From Planctomycetaceae bacterium UBA6894 (GTDB lineage: Bacteria > Planctomycetota > Planctomycetia > Gemmatales > Gemmataceae), in the NCBI GenBank assembly GCA_002451275.1, contig DKBS01000040.1, positions 1 to 14,301 of the forward strand: a DNA stretch of 14,301 nt. The letters run 5' to 3'. The translations under genes and the position numbers were made by a program. Below, piece after piece: positions 6,334-13,735 of the stretch. Positions within the stretch are counted from its first letter, which is position 1; each line of letters starts with the position of its first letter. The notes under the pieces were generated by a model. It saw only the letters and a program-made list of their open reading frames with translations. It had not been told where the DNA came from and did not search any database.

Positions 6334-8288
6334 CAATCCACCGCCAAACGGACGATACGCGCCGCCGTCGTTTTGTCGGACGGGGCCAAGCGAATGCGGG
6401 CGGTGTGTTTGGCGTCTTGCAAATCCCCGGCCAGAATCACCGTCCGCGGATAGTGCAATCCGCCGCTGTAGGCGTGTTTCAGGGACACGGGCTTGAACGG
6501 GCCGGCGTCGATCGATACCTCCAGCGTGCCGGCGTCCGGCCCGGCTAGCACATACGCCCCCAGGGTTTTGCCGGTGAAGGGAACCGTCATCATGGCCCCG
6601 GGGGTTTCGGTCCACAGCAGGTCCAGGTTCCGAAAGCGCGGCCGGCACTCCCCTTTCAGTTGCGGCCATGCGGGCTTCGACAGCTCCCACCCCTCGCCCA
6701 GCGTCGCGGCGCTGTTGGGCAGGAACCTGCCGCGCTCGTAACTTCCGGTATCCAACCGCTCGGGCATCGGGTAGTCGCCCACGAGTTGCTTACCCTGGAG
6801 AGTTTGATCCGCCTGCGCCAGCACCAGCTCCACCAGGTCGGCGGCCATCTGGTTGCCAGGTCTGGCCGGATGCACGCCCCCGTATTCCTTCCAGTCCATG
6901 GTCTTGGCGGCGATGCGTCGGTTCAGTTCGCGCGCCACATGCACCGAGGAAATGCCATAGTGCTTGGCCACCTCCTCGTGCGCCCCGCTTGAAAGCGGCT
7001 CCTCGCCCCTGGCCAGCTTTTGCAGCATGGCCTCGTTGACAAAATGCACCATCACGATGTCCGCCTGCGGGTTGTGCCTGCGCACATGGCGGATGATCCC
7101 CTCCATGCCGCGGATGCACTCGCGCTTCGCGTGGCGCGCGTCCTGATCGTCGTTGACGGCAAATTCCACCAGCAGCAGATCGACCGGCCCCTTGGCCAGC
7201 ACATCCTCTTCCAGACGGAAGGCACCCGTGGTGGAGCAGGTGCTCGACACTCCCGCGTTGGTGACGGTGAACTTCGTTTTGGGGTACCGCTTCCGCAACT
7301 GTTCCATCACGATCGGCCGGTAGCCGTCCATCTCGGTGATCGACCCGCCGAGGAACGCCACATGCCCCTTCCCCTCGGCGAACTTGCGCCGGCTGGGAAT
7401 CAGCGAGCCCCGCAGGCGGGCATTGGCGCGCATCGCCTCAGGGTCGCCGGTGTCGGCTGCAGTGGGTTTTTCAGGCGGGGCTTCTTCAAGCCCTGTCACC
7501 GGCGCGTGTTTCAGGATGAAATCCACAATGGGTTTGGGATCCTTCAGGCTGTGGGGGTGGTGTTTCACGCCGGGCTTGGCGATCACCTCCATCGGGCCGT
7601 CCATCTGCCGGTAGCGACGGTACATCAGCAGGGTGTTCTCGCCGAAGGGCACCACCTCATCGGCGTCGCCGCACACATGCAGGATGGGGATTTTCGCGTC
7701 GGCCAGGGGTTTCAGGTTATCGACCGGGTTTTTGTCGTATTCCAGCGCCTGTTTCTGCGTGAATCCGTAGGCCTTCAGGCACTTTTGCCAGTCGCCGGGC
7801 GAGGCCTTTCCCGCCCCCTGACCCAGGGGCCAGCTCTTGAAGTCACACACCGGGGCATCGTTGTAGATGCACGCCACCCGTTCAGGATGGCGGGCCGCCC
7901 AGTTCAGCGAGTACAGCCCGCCCCGGCTGAACCCCTCCAGCACCACCTTTTTGGACAGGCCGCGCTCCCGGGTGACCTGGTCATAGAACGCGTCCATGGC
8001 GTCGAGGGCCTTGGGCGCGCCGTACAGGTCCTGCACATCGATGTAGGCGGCGTGGAAGCCTTTTTTGATCAGGGCGATATCGGCCTGGGGCTCATGGCCG
8101 AAGAACTCGGTCCGCCAGATCCAGGGGCGGCCCAAGGCGGCCCGTTCCGGCACCACCACAAACGCCTTCCGCCCGTCCACCACGAATTCCCGTTTTTCAA
8201 AGCCGTTCCACTGGCTGCGGGTGTCTGTTGAGGCGGGTTGGCCCAAGGAAAAAACAAAAACGGAAACCAGCAATACAGGGAACATCAT
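6333..8288 (-). CDS. Secreted alpha/beta-hydrolase and SGNH-esterase fusion
   Basis: A 651-aa exported protein with two unrelated esterase domains. A signal peptide covers about residues 1-19. Domain 1 (about 30-262) is an alpha/beta hydrolase: nucleophile elbow GFSRGG with Ser121, acid candidates D208 or D210 in HVCGDADEVVPFG, and His in VKHHPHS (243-246). Domain 2 (about 305-495) is an SGNH/GDSL hydrolase: FLGGSITEMDGY (Ser316), NAG (344-346), FAVND (N379) and GGVHP (His473). Residues about 545-651 resemble the jelly-roll accessory domain seen in CE2-type carbohydrate esterases. Both active sites look intact, so it may remove two kinds of acyl group from a polysaccharide. Its start overlaps the nucleotidyltransferase stop by 4 nt (ATGA), and the GH43-like gene follows by a 1-nt overlap. 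Exact substrates are unknown. Confidence 0.87.
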   Translation of the reverse strand: MMFPVLLVSVFVFSLGQPASTDTRSQWNGFEKREFVVDGRKAFVVVPERAALGRPWIWRTEFFGHEPQADIALIKKGFHAAYIDVQDLYGAPKALDAMDAFYDQVTRERGLSKKVVLEGFSRGGLYSLNWAARHPERVACIYNDAPVCDFKSWPLGQGAGKASPGDWQKCLKAYGFTQKQALEYDKNPVDNLKPLADAKIPILHVCGDADEVVPFGENTLLMYRRYRQMDGPMEVIAKPGVKHHPHSLKDPKPIVDFILKHAPVTGLEEAPPEKPTAADTGDPEAMRANARLRGSLIPSRRKFAEGKGHVAFLGGSITEMDGYRPIVMEQLRKRYPKTKFTVTNAGVSSTCSTTGAFRLEEDVLAKGPVDLLLVEFAVNDDQDARHAKRECIRGMEGIIRHVRRHNPQADIVMVHFVNEAMLQKLARGEEPLSSGAHEEVAKHYGISSVHVARELNRRIAAKTMDWKEYGGVHPARPGNQMAADLVELVLAQADQTLQGKQLVGDYPMPERLDTGSYERGRFLPNSAATLGEGWELSKPAWPQLKGECRPRFRNLDLLWTETPGAMMTVPFTGKTLGAYVLAGPDAGTLEVSIDAGPFKPVSLKHAYSGGLHYPRTVILAGDLQDAKHTARIRLAPSDKTTAARIVRLAVD

Positions 8289-8746
8289 GCCTCCTGGCCG
8301 CCAAGTTGCTCAAGGTCCAGCAAATCCTTCAGCCGGCTCGCAGCTTTCTTGTTGGTTTTCAAGTCTTCCAGGGAAAGGACCTGGGTGGGAATCCCGTCCC
8401 ATTCACAGGTTACCCGCTGGGCGAAACAGGGATCAAACTCCACACCTGAAATCGATGTCAGGATTTCGATCCGCATTGGAGGCAGCCCCATACGGACAAC
8501 TGTGTCAGGTTTCAGGAATAATTCCTCCTTCAACCCATCCACATCAAATCCGAACTCACGAAGGGCCTTTGTGATGCATCTGGCGTTTTCCTCCTCGCGG
8601 GAAATCCAGATGTCTATGTCAATTGTGGCGCGCGAATAGCCGTGGTAATTCACCGCAAATCCGCCTACAACCAAATATCTAACCTGGTTGTCGTTCAACA
8701 ATTTCAAGAACTCTTTGTAGTCTTCCGGTAACTGCGGCTTCCCCAT
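8285..8746 (-). CDS. MNT-type nucleotidyltransferase, putative toxin
   Basis: A 153-aa minimal nucleotidyltransferase of the DUF6036/AbiEii-like group. The fold signature is VVGGFAVNYHGYSRATIDID: G28-G29, then D43 and D45 as the metal-binding pair, with E94 in RIEILTS as the likely third carboxylate. The C-terminus has the family's LEDLKTNKKAASRLKDLLDL motif, whose K and R residues contact the nucleotide in related enzymes. Relatives transfer nucleotides to tRNA or proteins and act as toxins in phage-defence or toxin-antitoxin modules, but many are uncharacterised. The start lies 68 nt inside the preceding 73-aa gene. Its stop overlaps the esterase start by 4 nt. The DNA is visibly richer in A/T than its neighbours, which suggests transfer. 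The fold is clear; toxin function is inferred. Confidence 0.82.
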   Translation of the reverse strand: MGKPQLPEDYKEFLKLLNDNQVRYLVVGGFAVNYHGYSRATIDIDIWISREEENARCITKALREFGFDVDGLKEELFLKPDTVVRMGLPPMRIEILTSISGVEFDPCFAQRVTCEWDGIPTQVLSLEDLKTNKKAASRLKDLLDLEQLGGQEA

Positions 8747-8900
8747 AAAGAACCCGCCGGATTGTCACCAGCGCCTCCATGCGTTCGGCAGGTGTCCTGC
8801 TTTTCCAATAGGCAATGTCATCGGAATCCGCTTGTGCGAGATCCGTCACCGAAAAAGCCTTTCGGTTCACCTTTTCACTCTTTGCAGGTAGCCCTTCCAT
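8679..8900 (-). CDS. Small partner of the nucleotidyltransferase, putative antitoxin
   Basis: A 73-aa protein with the core DIAYWKSRTPAERMEAL followed by IRRVLYGE and RLQRVLEIVE. The pattern YWxSRTPxERLxAL then YG then RLQRV is typical of small proteins encoded directly before AbiEii/DUF6036-type nucleotidyltransferases, where they are presumed cognate antitoxins or accessory subunits. No DNA-binding domain is evident. The ATG at 8898-8900 is preceded by a G-rich stretch rather than a clear AGGAGG. The last 68 nt overlap the nucleotidyltransferase gene in another frame, an arrangement usual for tightly coupled pairs. The gene begins 21 nt after the DUF1501 stop. Confidence 0.68.
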   Translation of the reverse strand: MEGLPAKSEKVNRKAFSVTDLAQADSDDIAYWKSRTPAERMEALVTIRRVLYGEAAVTGRLQRVLEIVERQPG

Positions 8901-8921
8901 GCATCCCCCCGGGAACCTTTG

Positions 8922-10304
8922 TCAGATCAACTCGCTGATCGGCTTGCCGTCGGGCAAGAGCGGCATGGGCCGGCCGGTGTGGTCGAGGTAGGCCTTGTCG
9001 GCGTAATCCACCTTCAGGTGGCGCAGCACGGTGGCCCACAGGTCGTTGGGGACCAGCGGGCGGTCCTTGGGCACCTCGCCCCTGGAGGTGGTGGACCCCA
9101 CCACCTGGCCCATTTTCAGGCCGCCGCCGCTGACCAGCACGCTCATTGCCTGCGGCCAGTGGTCGCGCCCGGGTCGGCCGTTCACCTGTTCCAGCTTGGG
9201 CGTGCGGCCGAATTCGCCCGTCACCACCAGCAGCACGCGCCGGTTCAGGCCGCGGTCATACAGGTCATCGATCAGCGCGCTGACCGCCTGGTCGAGCAGC
9301 GGGAACCGCCAGCGGCTGTCGTCGAAAATATGACAATTCACCGCATGGCTATCCCAGTTGTAGGTCACATCCTTGGGCCATTCCCGGCCCAGAACATTCG
9401 GACTCTCCATGGTGAGGGTGACAAATCGCGCGCCGGCCTCCACCAACCGCCTGGCCAACAGGGCGCGCTGGCCGTAGGCATGCCATCCGTAGCGCGCGCG
9501 GGTCTTTTCCGTCTCGCGCGTCAGGTCGAAAGCGTCGCGGGCGCGGGTGGAGTTGAGCAGTTCCATCGCCCGGTCGCGGAAGACCTCGGGGCCGTTCAGC
9601 CTGGCCAGGGTCGCCGGATCCCCGCCGATGCCCCCCAGCAGATCCAGGCGTTCCGCCAGGGTGGCGGGCTTCACCACCCGCGTGCCCAGGTTTGGCACCT
9701 TGAAGTCCTGACGGCTGGGGTCGCCATAGGCCACAAACGGATGGGTCGCCATGCCCAGGTAGGAGGAGCCCAGGCTGAAGGTGTCGATCTGCTGCCGGCC
9801 GCCATCGGTCAGCAGGGTGTAACCGGGCACGCCCGGCGTGGTGTCGCCGATCTCCTTGTAGACCATCGACCCCATGGCCGGATGATCGTTGACAAAGCCG
9901 GTGGGTTCGCGCGGGTCGCGGCCGGTCATGAATTTCTTGTGGCCACCGCCATGGTCGGCGAATTTGTGCGAGATGGAGCGGATGAGGCTGAACCGGTGGG
10001 CCCGGGCGGCGTGCTGGGGCAGCAACTCGCACACCTCGATACCGGGAACCGTCGTGCGGATCGGCTTGAAGGCGCCCCGGTACTCGGCGGGGGCATCGGG
10101 CTTCATGTCGAAGGTGTCGATGTGGGCCGGGCCGCCGGGCAGCCAGACGAAAATGACCGAGGGTTCCTCGGAAGTTGCCACGGTTCCGGCACGGCCAGGC
10201 AGACGGGTCAGACCGGTGCCCGCGAGGGCCAGGGAGCCCAACCGCAGCAGGGAGCGCCGGTCAGGCCCGGAGCAGCTGCGGCCGACAAAGGCTGGCTTTT
10301 GCAT
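8922..10304 (-). CDS. DUF1501 protein with Tat signal
   Basis: A 460-aa exported protein of the DUF1501 family (alkaline-phosphatase/sulfatase-like fold), strongly expanded in Planctomycetes and of unproven biochemical role. The N-terminus has a Tat motif, DRRSLLRLG, followed by a hydrophobic stretch. Family landmarks are VWLPGGPAHIDTFDMKPDAP, FADHGGGHKKFMTGR, VTLTMESPNVLGREW, GEFGRTPKLE and GRDHWPQAMSVLVSGGG. The ATG at 10302-10304 is preferred over one at 10484 because AGGTG lies 5 nt before it and the Tat motif then falls near the N-terminus. DUF1501 genes usually sit beside a DUF1549/DUF1553 cytochrome-like gene; none is in this window. It is first in a minus-strand run of five genes. Family is certain, function unknown. 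Confidence 0.9.
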   Translation of the reverse strand: MQKPAFVGRSCSGPDRRSLLRLGSLALAGTGLTRLPGRAGTVATSEEPSVIFVWLPGGPAHIDTFDMKPDAPAEYRGAFKPIRTTVPGIEVCELLPQHAARAHRFSLIRSISHKFADHGGGHKKFMTGRDPREPTGFVNDHPAMGSMVYKEIGDTTPGVPGYTLLTDGGRQQIDTFSLGSSYLGMATHPFVAYGDPSRQDFKVPNLGTRVVKPATLAERLDLLGGIGGDPATLARLNGPEVFRDRAMELLNSTRARDAFDLTRETEKTRARYGWHAYGQRALLARRLVEAGARFVTLTMESPNVLGREWPKDVTYNWDSHAVNCHIFDDSRWRFPLLDQAVSALIDDLYDRGLNRRVLLVVTGEFGRTPKLEQVNGRPGRDHWPQAMSVLVSGGGLKMGQVVGSTTSRGEVPKDRPLVPNDLWATVLRHLKVDYADKAYLDHTGRPMPLLPDGKPISELI

Positions 10305-10309
10305 GTAAA

Positions 10310-10314
10310 CACCT
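10310..10314 (-). promoter_or_regulatory. Ribosome binding site deciding the DUF1501 start
   Basis: AGGTG on the minus strand sits 5 nt before the ATG at 10302-10304. This choice removes a 60-residue upstream extension that would bury the Tat signal. Confidence 0.55.
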
Positions 10315-10516
10315 GCCAGGCAAGGGGTTGCAATTGGCCGAAACGGCTGGGCGGGCACTGGAAGTCTATCCCACCACCGGGTGGAAAGCCAGCCGGGAAG
10401 GCCTTGGGCGGAAAGGGGTTCGGCTTGTCTCCCCGATGGCGCCTGGGGTATCCGAAGGAGGTTGGTTCGGGGATTTTCGCGCACGCGCAGGCAGATGAGT
10501 CCGGGGGCGTAGTTTC

Positions 10517-11497
10517 ATGGCCGCTCAAGCCCAGTTTTGCTCGGTGGTAGCACCCTTTCGGAATGGCGCCGGTTGGCTGGCCACCTATGCGGAAGACTGC
10601 CTGGCCATGCTGGAGGCCAACTTCCGCGACCACGAGCTTATTTTGGTGGACGACGGCTCCACCGACGGCTCCGCCGCCGCCCTGCAGCCGGTCCTCGACA
10701 AGCACGCGCGCGTGCGCCTGATCCGGCTGACCCGGGCCTACGGCCGGGACATCGCCTTTGCCGCCGGCCTGGATTCGGCCATCGGCGAGGTGGTGGTGCT
10801 GGCCTCGCCCGAATCGGACCCGCCCTCGATCATTCCCGCCCTTGCCGCCGCCGCCAACACCCACGGACTGGCCACGGGCGTGGCTGAAAGCCGGCCGGGG
10901 GAATCGTTCCTGCGCAAGTCGGCCCGAAGGCTTTTCCAGAACCTGTCCCATCGCTGGTTCGGCATGGGGCTGCCCGCTGGCGCCACGCGCCTGCAGGCGA
11001 TGAATCGCCAGGTGGCCGGTTCGGCCATCCGCGCCCGCGGGACCGTTCCTGTGTTTCCGGTTTTACCCGCGGTGGGCGGGGTGACCGGCGCGACGGTTCC
11101 CTACCAGCCGGTGGCCCGGCCGGGTGCCCACATGGCGCGCTCCTGGTCGGAGCCCATTGACCGTGCCCTGGCGCTGCTGGTGCTCAACTCGCATTCACCC
11201 CTGCGACTGGCGGGATGGATGGGGCTTGCCGGGGCGGCGCTGAACCTGCTGGTGATGGTCTATGTGGTGGCGGTCAACCTGGTGAAGCATGATGTGGCCC
11301 CGGGATGGACCACGCTGTCTTTGCAGATGTCGCTGATGTTTTTTCTGGTTTTCCTGGTGCAGGCCGTATTGGGCGAATATGTCGGACGGATCCTTGAACT
11401 TTCACGCGACCGCAATATTTATCAGATATTGGAGGAGCGGAATGGGGGTTCCTTGCGCCTGTCGCAGCAGCGCAACGTCCTCGAAAAATCCGCCTGA
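10517..11497 (+). CDS. GT2 family glycosyltransferase, GtrB/DPM1-like, atypical
   Basis: A 326-aa membrane-anchored glycosyltransferase of family GT2, related to ArnC, GtrB and polyprenol-phosphate sugar synthases, which load sugars onto a lipid carrier. The nucleotide-binding LILVDDGSTDGS lies at 41-52, followed by the conserved LTRAYGRDIAFAAGLD (71-86). At the position where relatives read DADLQDPP this protein reads ASPESDPP (96-103), so the metal-binding DxD is missing. Two C-terminal membrane helices lie at about 231-254 and 267-290, ending with the family's GEYVGRI. A better start than the ATG at 10517 is excluded by an in-frame stop at 10496-10498; its ribosome binding site is weak. 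mscL follows after 42 nt. It may be an inactive or altered paralog, or have a different donor. Confidence 0.82.
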   Translation: MAAQAQFCSVVAPFRNGAGWLATYAEDCLAMLEANFRDHELILVDDGSTDGSAAALQPVLDKHARVRLIRLTRAYGRDIAFAAGLDSAIGEVVVLASPESDPPSIIPALAAAANTHGLATGVAESRPGESFLRKSARRLFQNLSHRWFGMGLPAGATRLQAMNRQVAGSAIRARGTVPVFPVLPAVGGVTGATVPYQPVARPGAHMARSWSEPIDRALALLVLNSHSPLRLAGWMGLAGAALNLLVMVYVVAVNLVKHDVAPGWTTLSLQMSLMFFLVFLVQAVLGEYVGRILELSRDRNIYQILEERNGGSLRLSQQRNVLEKSA

Positions 11498-11539
11498 TTT
11501 CCCAAAGATTCGACTTTTTCCTGAAAGGTTCCGAAAACC

Positions 11540-11980
11540 ATGGATTTCAAAAAAGACCTGAGCAAGCTCGATCCCACCAAGAAGGTCTTCAGCCTGTTCG
11601 AGGAATTCAAGGCTTTCGCCTTCAAGGGCAATGTGATCGACCTGGCCGTCGGCGTGATCATCGGCGGCGCGTTCGGCAAGATTGTGGACGCGCTGGTGAA
11701 GAGCATCATCATGCCCCTGGTCGGCGCCATCATGCCGGGCGACCAGAGCTATGCGGACTGGAGTTTCACGCTGAACGGCTCGAAGGTGCCCTACGGGCAG
11801 TTCCTGGCCGAGCTGGTCAACTTCCTGATTGTCGCGTTCGCGATCTTCCTGTTCATCGTGAAGTTCCTGGGCTGGGTGATGGCCACCAAAAAGCAGGAGG
11901 CGGCTGCCCCGCCCCCGCCCACCAAGGACCAGGAACTGCTGACCGAGATCCGCGACCTGCTCAAGTCGCGTCCGGTCTGA
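11540..11980 (+). CDS. mscL: Large-conductance mechanosensitive channel MscL
   Basis: A 146-aa inner-membrane channel that opens under membrane tension and releases solutes on hypo-osmotic shock. It has the MscL layout: an amphipathic N-terminus, EEFKAFAFKGNVIDLAVGVIIG-type first helix (about 27-58) with GGAFGKIV at the constriction, a periplasmic loop (about 66-86), a second helix (about 88-113, NFLIVAFAIFLFIVK), and a cytoplasmic C-terminal helix beginning after a proline-rich linker (AAAPPPP, 121-127). The length is near the usual 130-150. AAAGG lies about 11 nt before the ATG. It follows the GT2 gene by 42 nt, so it may share a transcript, and ends 4 nt before the stop of the convergent oxidoreductase. 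Confidence 0.96.
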   Translation: MDFKKDLSKLDPTKKVFSLFEEFKAFAFKGNVIDLAVGVIIGGAFGKIVDALVKSIIMPLVGAIMPGDQSYADWSFTLNGSKVPYGQFLAELVNFLIVAFAIFLFIVKFLGWVMATKKQEAAAPPPPTKDQELLTEIRDLLKSRPV

Positions 11981-11984
11981 GGAC

Positions 11985-13592
11985 TCAACCCGTCTGGCGG
12001 TAGCGGGCGACGATGGCCAGCGCGCTGCGCAGGCCGTCCAGCCCGGCGCTGACGATTCCACCCGCATAACCGGCGCCTTCCCCGATGGGATAAATCCCGC
12101 GGACTGTCAGCGACTGCCGCGTGGCGGGATCGCGGGTGATGCGAACCGGCGAACTGCCGCGGGACTCGGGCCCGGCCAGGGTGCTCTCGGGCAGGAAGCG
12201 TCCGCCCCATTTTTTGTCCATCAGAGGCAGGCCCGTCCTCAGGGCCTCAGCCACGAAGGGTGGCACCACCTCCTCCATGCGGGCCGAAACCGCGCCGCGC
12301 GGGTGGGTGTGGGCCGGCAGCGCCGCGGTGGCCCGGCCGGCCATAAAATCGGTCGCCCGTTGCATGGGGGCGACATATTCGCCCCGCCCCACCCCGTACG
12401 CCGCGCGCTCGTATTTTTCCTGCAAGCGCACCCCCGCCAGGGGGTCGTCGCCGCCGAATTCCTCCGGCTCGATGGTCACGACCAAGCCACTGTTGGCGAA
12501 GGGGCTGTCGTGGTTGGCTAGCGACATGCCATTGGTGCAGTACTCACCGTCCCTGGACACGCTGGGCATGATGTAGCCGCCGGCGCACATGCAGAAGGTG
12601 AACAGGGCGCGGGAGCCGTGGACCACGAGCGTGTAGTCAGCGGGGCCGATCTTGTCCTCCAGCCGGGTGTCGCCGTACTTGACGCGGTTGGCGACCTCCT
12701 GCGGCTGCTCGATGCGGACGCCGAATTGGAACGCCTTGCGCTCGAGCATGACGCCCCGTTCGAGGAGCATGGAAAAGGTGTCGCGCGCGCTGTGGCCTGG
12801 GCCCATCAGGACCACCTCGGCGGGGATATGGCCCGAGGAGGTCACCACCCCGCGCACCTGGCCGTCGGCAATATCGAGGTCATCCACCTTGCAGCCGTAG
12901 CGGACCTCGCCGCCCATCGCCTCGATGCTCGTGCGGAGTTTCTTGACCACCGCGGGGAGCCTGTTGCTGCCCAGATGCGGACGCTGCTCGTAAAGAATGG
13001 ATGGTTTGCCATTGTTCTTGGCAAAGATCTCCAGAACCCTCCGGACATCGGCACCGGAGCCGCGGTAGGTGAGCTTGCCGTCGCTGAAGGTGCCGGCACC
13101 GCCCTCGCCGAACAGGTAATTGCTCTCGGGGTCGAACGGGCCGCCGTCATCAAAAGACTTGACATCGCGGATGCGGTCACGGACGGCGCGGCCGCGCTCG
13201 AGCACCAGGGGCTTGTAGCCCATTTCAGCCAGCACATAGCCCGCCAACAGGCCGGCGGGACCGCTCCCCACCACCACCGGGCGGTTCGGCAGGGGAACCT
13301 GGCCGGGATCGGGAACAATGAAAGGCTCCTCCTGGAAGGGTTCCACGGGGATGTTGCGGCGCCGCGCCCGGTCCATCAGCTTGTCGAGCTTGGCGGGAAG
13401 GGACGGAAGGGGCACTTCCGTCACATAGACATAGGCGAGCGAACCCTTGTCCCGGGCATCGAGGCTTTTCCGCAGGATGCGGACATTTCCCAGGTCCGCC
13501 ACCGGAACATCCAGCAAACGGCCTACCCTGGCGGGCAGTTCCGATTCGGGGGTATCGATATTCAGCCGGATATTGGAAACACGCAGGCTCAT
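11985..13592 (-). CDS. FAD-dependent dehydrogenase, COG2509 type
   Basis: A 535-aa cytoplasmic flavoprotein of the uncharacterised FAD-dependent dehydrogenase group (COG2509). Residues 1-90 form the family's N-terminal alpha/beta domain (VRILRKSLDARDKGSLAYVY). The dinucleotide-binding loop is VVGSGPAGLLAG, glycines at 109-114. Further landmarks are LFGEGGAGTFSDGKLTYR (about 159-176), EQRPHLGSNRLPAVVK, FQFGVRIE, and the C-terminal flavin-contact YPIGEGAGYAGGIVSAGLDG. Length agrees with the family, and all landmarks are intact. Substrate is unknown; the group is distantly related to HI0933-type flavoproteins. It is a single gene, converging on mscL with only 4 nt between stops, and has no visible terminator of its own. 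Confidence 0.9.
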   Translation of the reverse strand: MSLRVSNIRLNIDTPESELPARVGRLLDVPVADLGNVRILRKSLDARDKGSLAYVYVTEVPLPSLPAKLDKLMDRARRRNIPVEPFQEEPFIVPDPGQVPLPNRPVVVGSGPAGLLAGYVLAEMGYKPLVLERGRAVRDRIRDVKSFDDGGPFDPESNYLFGEGGAGTFSDGKLTYRGSGADVRRVLEIFAKNNGKPSILYEQRPHLGSNRLPAVVKKLRTSIEAMGGEVRYGCKVDDLDIADGQVRGVVTSSGHIPAEVVLMGPGHSARDTFSMLLERGVMLERKAFQFGVRIEQPQEVANRVKYGDTRLEDKIGPADYTLVVHGSRALFTFCMCAGGYIMPSVSRDGEYCTNGMSLANHDSPFANSGLVVTIEPEEFGGDDPLAGVRLQEKYERAAYGVGRGEYVAPMQRATDFMAGRATAALPAHTHPRGAVSARMEEVVPPFVAEALRTGLPLMDKKWGGRFLPESTLAGPESRGSSPVRITRDPATRQSLTVRGIYPIGEGAGYAGGIVSAGLDGLRSALAIVARYRQTG

Positions 13593-13651
13593 ATCACCAT
13601 TCTAACCCATGACTGGCCCGGAGGACGGGCGCCGAAAGGTGGGAGACAGGG

Positions 13652-13688
13652 AAAAAACCAGCGCGGCCGGGATACATCCCGGCCGCGC
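13652..13688 (-). terminator. Intrinsic terminator of the Rrf2-type gene
   Basis: A perfect 12-bp GC-rich stem, GCGCGGCCGGGA (13661-13672) with TCCCGGCCGCGC (13677-13688), closes on a 4-nt loop. On the minus strand it is followed by TGGTTTTTT (13660 to 13652). It lies 47 nt past the regulator's stop codon. This is a textbook Rho-independent terminator and insulates the regulator from the oxidoreductase gene downstream. Confidence 0.88.
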
Positions 13689-13735
13689 ATGAGGTTTTTG
13701 GCCAAACCAGGCGCTCATCCGCGCCCGGGAGCAGC

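Noticed and set aside
6334..6690. 119-codon N-terminal extension of the GH43-like gene
   Set aside because: It lies wholly inside the esterase gene, is R/G-rich with no homology, and would hide the signal peptide that follows the ATG at 6333.
10455..10461. Strong AAGGAGG in the 212-nt gap before the glycosyltransferase gene
   Set aside because: The only ATG nearby (10495) is 33 nt away and gives a 5-codon frame ending at TAG. No usable start lies at a normal distance, so no leader gene is called. The rest of 10305-10516 shows nothing I can assign beyond a presumed divergent promoter region.
8919..10550. 543-codon plus-strand open frame opposite the DUF1501 gene
   Set aside because: It is compositionally biased antisense translation; the minus strand carries an unambiguous DUF1501 protein.
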